Source of the DNA: Conus ventricosus
Lineage: Eukaryota; Mollusca; Gastropoda; Neogastropoda; Conidae
Assembly (NCBI GenBank): GCA_018398815.1
Contig: CM031603.1
Span: forward strand, 2,876,310 to 2,888,231
Direction: 5' to 3'
DNA: 11,922 bases
Both the position numbers and the translations under genes were made by a program. Positions within the stretch are counted from its first letter, which is position 1, and each line of letters opens with the position of its first letter. Below, piece by piece: positions 5,156 to 11,922 of the stretch. Below the pieces are notes generated by a model that had not been told where the DNA came from, did no database searches, and saw nothing but the letters and a program-made list of their open reading frames with translations.

Positions 5156-8100
5156 TGACTTCTTTGTTACAACCGTTGTGTTGATCTCATGTAGATTAGA
5201 TCGCAGTTTTATGTTGTCATGATGAAAAGTCTTATTGTCAAACAATGCTTCTTTGTAGTTGTCATGCGATATGTTTGACTGCACAACACTGCGAGATATT
5301 CCCTTTGCTTTCTTAATGGTTTTCCTGGCTCGAAATACTGTTACATTTTCGACCTTGAACCACTTAATCCCCCTTTTCCCGATAATTCATCTTCATCTTT
5401 CCTCAAACCCTTTTTATTAGTAATTGAATGCAAAGGCGAGTCTTTAGGGTTAATCGGATGTGTCATACCATCCTGCACGCCTTTAGCTACTTCTATTTCC
5501 ATGTCTTTATAGATGTCTTCAGTAGGGATTCTATAACAAAACTATCTGTATCTGTGTAAAGTACTTTTGGGCTCAGGATTTCAAGGGCTTAAAGTAGTCA
5601 TAAAGAAATTCTAACATCAAAAGCTTTGATAATTCTAAAACAGTAACCCATAAATACAGGTTTGTCCAATTTGACTTTCTTTTTTTCATCATTATGCCAA
5701 AAGTGACCATGAAATCTTTCTAAAGTCCTGATAATTTGGTTTTGAAGTCAGCTTAATTGCTTCGTTCTCTTTGGTGACCAAACTGACGTCTTTACGCTTG
5801 TGCGGATTCTCCATAGTCTTTTCCCAAAAAAGCTGTTGTTCATCAGCTTGAAAAAGTCTTTTTCTGAAGCATTGTGGATTTAGTTCTGAGATCAGTGTTC
5901 TTCATGATGTATGGTTTCATGAATGTTTTTGATCAAAAGCAATTATACGATGAACTGGGTCTCAACTTCAAACCATGTTTTTAAATAAAATTGTAGAAGT
6001 CTGTAATGACAGACATAATTTTTTTTGCCCCGAAGATTGGGCACAAGTTTAGGTGGCTCTGTTTTCGCCATCTTTAGGCTTTCTTGCCTGCTAAAGGATA
6101 GTCATTATGCAGGTCAGGAGTTCATGCGGGTATTCTTTAAATCAACTTCTAGAATGTATTTCCCCAAATGTTGATCTGACGTCAAACTGCCCAACCACTT
6201 TAATACTCCTTGAATATTTTTCAGATGTCGTTTTGTTTTCATTTTAAAGTTACGTAATGAAGTGATTGCACCATAGCCCAACCATTTCAGATTGTTTGCA
6301 TTAAATACATGAGATAGTTAGACCTTTTTACTCGATCATAGTTGTCTAAGGTATTTGTTGTTTGCTTTACAGTAATGATGCGACGACATACTATTCCTCC
6401 ACGCAATCCGTTTTCAATCATCTGAATCATTGGCAGGTCAGACAATAAATCAATCTGTACTCCAGTAAACTTTAAGAAAGCGTCCCAGCTCATCCCGGGC
6501 GCAGAAATGTAATGCGCGGGATCCAGGCTATAATGTTTCATGCAGGTCTTTCTATAATTTTCAAAGACGTCCGCCAACAAACAAACGTCAGCCATCAAGT
6601 ATGAATCATGATAGTCTCCCATCGTTTTACACTCTAACTTCTGCCATGCTTCTTGTGCATGCTGGTAATCAGAATCACTGATGACCTTTCCTCTAAGACT
6701 AGAAAAGAACGCGTCTTTAGGCGGAAGTGTATCTTCGTCAAACCTTTCCCAACTCTTCATGTACTCATAAGGGTAAACGCCCTTTCTAACGAGAGTTGGG
6801 TCAAAATATTCTTCTGTTATTGGGCAGGACTTTAAGGACATAGCCAGCGACTCTAATGAACCCATCATGTGCTGCATAGAGTCATAAAAAGACATGTTAT
6901 TTAAAGTGAAACACGTGTACTTTTCCGATGACTGTGCAATGCATGTTACCTTGAAGGCGTCGGTTACTGCTTGCATTATAAGGTGAGAGTCGTAACCCCG
7001 CAAGTTATGAAAGAATACAGGCAGCTTCCATGTCCTTGGTTCAAACTTTAGTTGAAGATTGCAGTTGTTGTGCGCTGCTCCTCTGAACTTTCCGCTGATG
7101 TGATCATGGTCTCTTACTTTCGAATTTCGCTGCGTCTAAGGAGAGGTCTAAACCGGCGGCAACAAAGGCCGCCCCACAAATCCAACAGCGAGTGGCTGAG
7201 GCATACTGTTGTTGGTCTTCAGGCGTCATTATGATTTCAGATAAATTCAGATTATTAGAACAGTCATTACGCACTTGTTGCATGCGTTCTAAGAAGTATT
7301 CTGCAGCATCCGGTCCTCTATACAATTCTGGCTTTGAATGAGCGCCATCCGACCTGACAATAACGAAGGCAAATGAACAAATCTGGTGATTACTCTTTTT
7401 GTCTGTTTTTGGAAGTTTCTGCGGGGTTGGCCCTTCATAAGGAACAATAAGCGACTCGAAGTCTGCGTAAACAACGTATGGAGTAATTTTCATCCGTTTC
7501 CAGTTCTTAAAACTAACTTTACTGCCTTCTCTCGGTGTAATTAGTTCTGTATTACAGTCAACTGGGCCGATACAATGTTTCTTATGTTCGCTTGCGGCTT
7601 GAGCAGATGGAATTCTTGTTAAACATTTTCTACAGAATTCTTGTTTGCCATAATTTTTTGTAGTATGCGCCAATAATCTACTCATTGTTCGTATCAATGT
7701 GTAATGTGGTAGCCCGCTGGTGAAAGCATTAGCAGTAAGTCAACATGGCTTTTGTCTGGTTCGCCAATCGTTGGACTGTTCTTGGAATCGGTTGTAGATT
7801 TTTTCCTCATCCCATGTGTAGACATTAACAGTTATTGGTTTGTTTTGTTCTTCAAACTGATCAATTTTGTCCACGCTAACAGGAAAGGATATTCCACTAC
7901 AGTTAAGATCATTGATGTAAGGGTGATAGTTAGACACTCTCTCTGCGTTTTTGCGGACGTGATGCAGCCTTGCGAGAACACACCACATAAAACATTTGTC
8001 GTCTGTATTCTTTATGTTTAGAACTGCTCTTTTTGCGACTAATGCTGGAGGTAGTGGAATGTAAGCCTTGCCAACAATCGGCGCATTTTTAGCCTGTTTT

Positions 8101-8489
8101 AATCTGATCTCTATGACTTCGCCCTCTGACCAACCAGAGCCTCTCATTTTGGCTTCTTCAGCGGCCACATCAAACTGTGTAAGCAGTTCGTCTGCCCAAC
8201 CGGGTGTTAAGTCATTATGAGAAAGAATAGTCTGTTGTTTAGTCGAGACCCAGACTTCTAGATTTTCTTCATTTATTGTTACATAGTCGATTAAAACAGC
8301 TAACATTACTTTAACTGGCGGGTCTATTGTTAGTTTACCTGGAACTTGAGAAATAGCATGACCAACACTTGCCCGTACGTTTGCTGAATCAATGACATCT
8401 AGACTGATATCATTTAAAGCTTTTGATAAACCTTCTTCCTTACGCATTGCTTCAAACAATTCGTCTTGACCTTCATATATCATATCCAT
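5080..8489 (-). pseudogene. POLB: Broken protein-primed family B DNA polymerase with N-terminal extension
   Basis: This enzyme would replicate the element from a protein primer. ATG 8489 opens an N-terminal domain intact to 7740, containing DDKCFMWCVLARLHH. Between about 7710 and 7775 another frame (DKSHVDLLL) interrupts before the original frame resumes. It then reads a Cys/His finger (FCRKCLTR, EHKKHC), exonuclease motif I (YVVYADFES) and CWICG. The frame changes near 7104-7125; VRDHDHISG and AAHNNCN follow, resembling an endonuclease VII-like insertion. Exonuclease II (FHNLRGYDSHLI) and III (YHDSYLMADVCLLADVFENY) are intact. The frame breaks at polymerase motif A (about 6300). Beyond it only islands remain: KLMNNSFFG (motif B, 5823-5849), then KTMENP in another frame, LDKPVFMGY, and YTDTDS (motif C, 5541-5558). 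A tail ends near 5080. About 1,130 codons fit the large enzymes of this family. The copy is inactive. Confidence 0.92.
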
Positions 8490-8542
8490 GATGTGTTTTC
8501 TTTCTAACTCTAAATATTTAAATTAAAAAAAATTAATCAGAA
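8490..8542 (-). promoter_or_regulatory. AT-rich leader before the polymerase gene
   Basis: Read on the minus strand, the 53 bases between the stop of the helical protein (8543) and the polymerase ATG (8489) include AATTAATTTTTTTTTAATTTAAATATTTAG, then a purine-rich stretch ending ACAC before the ATG. It resembles the A/T-only leaders of the other genes here. Its promoter function is inferred from position only. Confidence 0.3.
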
Positions 8543-9241
8543 TCAATATCGACGGTTTTTTTTGTGCTTGGACTCATAAACTAAAGTATAAACACCCTTT
8601 GGTGTTGTTAATGTGAGCTGTTTAGAACAGAGTTTAATGTTTCGTTTACTTTTTTTAAACATTCCTTTTTTTATCTGCTCAGTGTCTGGCTTTTGAGAAA
8701 AACTTGTCCTTGCCTTTCTTTGAAGATCAAACTTTTGTCTTTTATAGTCATCAAAATCAGCCTGTAAACGACTAAATTCTTCATCCGTGATGTTTGAGTC
8801 AGCTAGCGCTTTATTTATTATCAGTCTGAAGGAACTAAGTTTTGCTGTTATTAGTTGAACCATAGCTGTGTGCTTTTGGAGTTTAGTTTATATTTTTTTG
8901 CTAGCAGCACCTACGGCTAATGAACATAGGCCAAGAGCTAAAGATAAACCGCCTAGAGGTAAAGCTGCGGGTGCACCAACGCCTGTTGCTAAGAGGCCTA
9001 CACTTGTTCCTGCCGATGCAGCGCTAATAGTCGATGCTCCAGTATTAACATAAGTAACAGCATTAAAGGCAGCAGAATACCTTCGTTTGGTTTTGCTGTA
9101 TTTTGAAAGGCCCTGCTCTAGTTTTTGTTGCATTTGTGTAATGTTGGTTAGTCTGAAGGTTTTTACTTCAGGGTTTTCTACTATCCCTTCTTTTGGCGGC
9201 ACTGGTGTTGTAGACACGTTTGGATAAACCGTAACAGACAT
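8543..9241 (-). pseudogene. Small membrane/helical protein split by one in-frame stop (117 + 106 residues)
   Basis: ATG 9241 starts a 117-residue frame ending at TAA 8888-8890. A second 106-residue frame starts at ATG 8863 and ends at 8543. Both are in the same reading frame, with only that single stop and eight open codons between them. The first part has a Pro-rich start, a polar helix (ITQMQQKLEQGLSKYSKTKR) and a long Gly/Ala-rich hydrophobic region likely to span a membrane (about residues 68-112). The second part is charged and helical (INKALADSNITDEEFSRLQA), then very basic, ending KHKKNRRY. I recall homologues in invertebrate elements in which these parts form one protein, which suggests one nonsense change split it. 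Two separate genes, or stop readthrough, are the alternatives. It lies between the putative capsid gene and the polymerase, suggesting a virion or membrane-associated role (inference). Confidence 0.65.
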
Positions 9242-9265
9242 GCTTTTTAAAAATGAAAAAATAAT
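9242..9265 (-). promoter_or_regulatory. 24-base A/T leader between two minus-strand genes
   Basis: On the minus strand it reads CTAAATTATTTTTTCATTTTTAAAAAGC minus its outer bases, directly abutting ATG 9241. The gap is too small for much besides a leader or a minimal promoter of the next gene. Confidence 0.3.
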
Positions 9266-10535
9266 TTAGTAATGTATATCTTTTAATCTGTTTTCATGAA
9301 TATTCAGCTGCGCATCATATATTAAAAACAAATGCGCATTAAGCGGTTTATCAGCATCTTTTTCTTTATCGATTTGAATGTTTATTACGTCTCTCACAGT
9401 TCTCCCACTTCCATGCAACTGATTATCCTCTGTTGACCTTAGGTCAATCCATAAACCGTATTTCGTTGTTAAATAATCATCAAGCCTAACATTGTGAAGG
9501 TGTAGATCTTTAGACACAAGGTCAACTGTCGGGTTTCTAACCCTCCCGCCCCCAAACAGTTTTCTTATTTCATCAAAATGCTGATAAGGCCTAAGCCCGC
9601 TAGCGTAGATTTGGTTAGGACTGCCCTCAATCGAACATTGTACTTTCGTTATTTTTGGATTAATAAACTTTTCACTTTGTCTTTGAATGGTTCTTTTTCA
9701 TCTTCACACAGCAATAAAATACCTTTAAGTGATCGTGCTGTGGCGCTAAAACTAAAATTCCATATAGTGTCTGCCTTGCTTTTGGGATATGTTGTATGAT
9801 AAATCACTCTTTTGTAATATATTGCTAATTTTGACTGATATTGTTGCTCAATCAACCTTGCTAAATGAGGGTTGCTAACAACGTCAAACTCTAACGAGAT
9901 GTCAGAAATGCTGTACTTTGCTTCGGTGTCTGATGATTTGATAACACGTTTGTATTCATTAAAAGTTAGTTCGTATGACAATCTGTCTTTTAATGCTCCT
10001 TGAAAGTATGGCGCATGCGATTTTAACAACTCAAAATCTAAGGGAATGGAAAAGCGATTTCCATACGCAAAATTTACAGCCGCATACTTGTTACCGTCTT
10101 TAGCATCTTCAGCGCCTATTCTGTGTTTTAGTGCTTCATTATTTTCTATTCCTTGAAACGCAAGATCGGCCCTTTCATTCTCGGTTAGCCATAAATCAGA
10201 ATAGGTTAAAAATATGTCTGCATTGTGTAAAGAAAATATTTCTTGCCCCTCAAGTTTTATAGAAATTTTCTTAACGATTGCCCGTCCCAGATTCTGGACA
10301 ACTGTTCTGTTTGGGTCTGTTGCTGATTCGAGTTCATTTTGAAAGTAAGTTGCGCAGAGCCTGGCACAATCACTTCATCCGCTCCTAGGTCTGGAAATTT
10401 GACAGTAAGAATTTGATCTGCATCAATAGTAGATGGATTATTTGGAACAGTAATATTCCGTTTATTTCCCTTCACGCCAAAGGGCTCTTTCAGTCTTCTA
10501 TGCGGGTCAAGAATCGAGCCATATGCTTGTGACAT
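9266..10535 (-). pseudogene. Putative major capsid-type structural protein, broken by two frame changes
   Basis: ATG 10535 opens with MSQAYGSILDPHRRLKEPFG and reads through VIVPGSAQLTFKM, then the frame changes in about 10290-10340. A second frame is open from there to 9649. It includes AIVKKISIKLEGQEIFSL, FSIPLDFELLKSHAPYFQGA, LSYELTFNEYKRVI and ISLEFDVV, and ends in a segment like ARSLKGILLL. A second frame change at about 9655-9680 leads to the last part (SPNQIYASGLRPYQHFDEIR to the stop at 9266). Total length is about 423 codons. The beta-rich pattern, size and position suit a double jelly-roll capsid protein, and I recall this family among uncharacterised proteins of cnidarian elements. 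The capsid role is inferred and not shown by a signature motif. The lesions are few and the text between them is well kept, so decay is recent or partly assembly error. Confidence 0.7.
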
Positions 10536-10576
10536 TTTTTTTATAAAACAAAATAAAAAGTTAATTATTTAAAAAC
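10536..10576. promoter_or_regulatory. 41-base divergent A/T promoter region
   Basis: The 41 bases between the divergent ATGs at 10535 (minus) and 10577 (plus) are nearly all A/T. On the minus strand the sequence GTTTTATAAAAAAA runs straight into the ATG. On the plus strand TTAATTATTTAAAAAC precedes the ATG. TATA-like elements are present in both directions. The short distance implies very short leaders for at least one transcript. Confidence 0.45.
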
Positions 10577-11799
10577 ATGGCAGGCATTGAAGATGAAGAT
10601 TATGATGTTCCTGATCCTGGAGACGACATGAGTGAAATGACTCCTTTGACACAGCATCGCTCGGGGCTCTCATTGCGGCGTGAATTAACAGAAAGTAAGG
10701 TCAGATCATTATACCAAAGTTTAGGACAAAAACCTCCCGAATTTATAGACCCTAATGATTTTGAACTAGAAAATAACCATTTGTTTGTGAGAAACGACCA
10801 AGGACAACTTGTTCAGCTTACAACTAAACGAGACCCATCAAAGTTTGTAGGCATGAATACAATTAGACAAAGGCTCAGTGTGAGCGATCGAAGTCGCCTT
10901 AGTATTACTAAACCAAAATTAGATAGGGAAGCAGTTGCTAAACTTCAAAACACACTACAAGAACTCCCAACAGATAACCAAATACAAAACATGGAACTTC
11001 AAGATTTAAGTCAAACAACAGTCAAAGTAATAAATACAGTAGAAGCAGAACTCACTGAAGAAGAAGAAACAGCATTAAAAACTATAAATGATCCGCCGCT
11101 GCCCAAGCAAAATATAGGGGGTCTATAAGAGAATTAAAAGCCCTTGATCGTACTTTAAGAACCTTCAGAGGAGAATTAATAAACAATTTAGCAAAACTGA
11201 CTGAACTAAATGAGCATATAAAAAGAGAAGAAAAAAAACTCGCTGAGGCTAACGAGGCCAACTTAGGACTTGACGTTAAAGAAAGAATAACCCAAAAAAT
11301 AAAAGAGCTTAAAGAAGTAGGATCGGCAAGAGTAGAAGCGTTGTCTACTAACCGAGAACAATTACGAACTCAAGCGAGCAGAATAAGAGAAACTATCCAA
11401 AGAATTTTATATGAAGACGCGACGCTAGCAGAACGAATACGAACACTGTTTAGAGAGCAGGGAGTCACATTAGCAAGCGTTATAACAGCCTTAGGATTTG
11501 CAATAAGTACACTGGTGTTGGCTATTACAGGCGGCGGTGGTCAAAGTTCAGTGCCTCCACCGCCATCGCCTCCATCACCGCCTGATAAATCATGGGTAAA
11601 AAAACAACTTGATCATCTTGCGAGTTTATTAAAAAAATTAGCTGGTAAGGCCATAGACTCTTTGCCTGGTATATTAGGGGGTGTCGTTAGCTGGCTTTTG
11701 TCTACTGCAAGCAAAGTAGTTGGCTTTATGGCTGAGCACTTATGGGCATTAGTTCTCTTAATAGTTGGGTTACTTTTAAGTAAAATAAAGAAGGAGTAA
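10577..11799 (+). pseudogene. Acidic, coiled-coil, proline-rich membrane protein, one frame change at a G5 run
   Basis: ATG 10577 starts a 183-codon frame with an acidic head (MAGIEDEDYDVPDPGDDMSE) and polar helices, ending at the TAA at 11126-11128. The coding text continues in the -1 frame from the five G at 11117-11121 to the TAA at 11799. The second part begins with a long heptad-like helix (RGELINNLAKLTELNEHIKR; KERITQKIKELKEV). A hydrophobic segment follows (VTLASVITALGFAISTLVLA), then GGGG, a Pro/Ser linker (PPPPSPPSPP), an amphipathic helix and a C-terminal hydrophobic segment (LWALVLLIVGLLLSKIKKE). Total length is about 407 codons. A long coiled coil before membrane segments could suit an envelope, fusion-like or spike-anchoring protein, but that is inference. 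I recall similar C-termini in invertebrate elements but no known function. A programmed frameshift is possible but less likely than an indel. Confidence 0.65.
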
Positions 11800-11922
11800 T
11801 CCTAGGCCAGTTAATCCAAGAACAAGTGCTGTCTTTTCATATTCATGGTCATTATTTTTTTTGACTTCAACAGTCTTTGGGGCTTTGGACCTCGGGGATT
11901 GGATGACTTAATCTTGGGGGGT
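11776..11922 (-). pseudogene. 3' end of a small membrane protein gene, cut by the window edge
   Basis: The minus strand reads KTVEVKKNNDHEYEKTALV followed by a hydrophobic run (LGLTGLGLLLLYFT) and TAA at 11776-11778. This is a charged linker and a C-terminal membrane helix. Upstream, near 11865-11875, the best reading changes frame: beyond it PKIKSSNPRGPK is open in another frame, while the first frame meets a stop near 11887. So a lesion is likely, although the gene is only partly visible. It converges with the plus-strand membrane protein gene and overlaps its last 24 bases. The type resembles the other small single-helix proteins of the element. Function is unknown. Confidence 0.5.

Larger units (their letters stand above)
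568..11922. mobile_element. Decayed Polinton/Maverick-like (adintovirus-like) DNA element, right end cut by the window
   Basis: An rve-family integrase, a protein-primed family B DNA polymerase and a putative capsid-type protein sit together among small, closely packed genes on both strands. In established knowledge that combination defines Polintons/Mavericks and related adintoviruses, which integrate through the integrase and are thought to copy themselves with the polymerase. Divergent gene pairs share AT-rich gaps of 41 to about 110 bases. Most large genes carry frame changes or stops, so this copy is probably not autonomous. I could not identify the terminal inverted repeats or target duplication: the left edge is placed at the first gene-like stretch only for convenience and could lie anywhere in 74-567, and the right edge is beyond the window. 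No packaging ATPase or adenain-like protease is visible, so the exact lineage is uncertain. Confidence 0.75.

Noticed and set aside
6653..7234. Two plus-strand frames of 60 codons each
   Set aside because: Both are antisense to readable exonuclease-domain coding sequence of the polymerase.
7752..8021. Plus-strand 89-codon frame
   Set aside because: It is antisense to the intact N-terminal domain of the polymerase.
3713..8489. LTR retrotransposon origin for the integrase
   Set aside because: No reverse transcriptase, RNase H or gag text and no LTRs were seen, and a family B polymerase lies next to it, which points to a Polinton-type element.
9578..9799. Plus-strand 73-codon frame
   Set aside because: It is antisense to the capsid-like gene and has no independent support.

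Overview
The window looks like an animal nuclear genome segment that carries most of a decaying, virus-like self-synthesising DNA transposon of the Polinton/Maverick (adintovirus-like) type. Three recognisable pieces support this: a retroviral-type (rve) integrase on the plus strand at 3713-4656, a very large protein-primed family B DNA polymerase on the minus strand at about 5080-8489, and a putative capsid-type structural protein on the minus strand at 9266-10535. Around them sit short, tightly packed genes on both strands, several ending in or containing a membrane segment. I see no introns. Base composition is AT-rich, and the gaps between genes are short runs of A and T. The style of the genes resembles uncharacterised proteins I associate with cnidarian and other aquatic invertebrate genomes; this host assignment is recollection and inference, not proof.

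Layout. 1-567 is non-coding and repetitive: degenerate G-rich repeats, a near-perfect 87-base inverted repeat (74-160), a 44-base tandem duplication (273-360) and a nested stem-loop (399-459). This may be host DNA and the left terminal repeat, but the boundary could not be fixed. 568-1171 is a broken, unrecognised plus-strand gene. 1172-1780 is simple-sequence and minisatellite DNA. 1781-3020 is a minus-strand cluster of three small genes, two of them broken. At 3130 a plus-strand cluster begins: a 43-residue gene, a broken small membrane-protein gene, the broken integrase, then an intact unrecognised gene ending at 5155. From 10535 down to about 5080 a minus-strand series runs: putative capsid protein, a two-part small membrane/helical protein, and the polymerase. 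From 10577 to 11799 a plus-strand gene encodes an acidic, coiled, proline-rich membrane protein. A convergent minus-strand gene enters from the right edge.

State. Nearly every large gene is broken by frame changes or stops, several at homopolymer runs (A11, G7, G5). Damage is uneven: 3.3-6.3 kb is heavily broken, including all integrase catalytic residues lying in different frames and polymerase motifs A, B and C lying apart. The 8.5-11.8 kb part has only a few lesions. No FtsK/A32-type packaging ATPase and no obvious adenain-type protease is seen, although canonical Polintons carry both. Either they lie outside the window or this is a divergent lineage. Broken genes are described here but not reconstructed.
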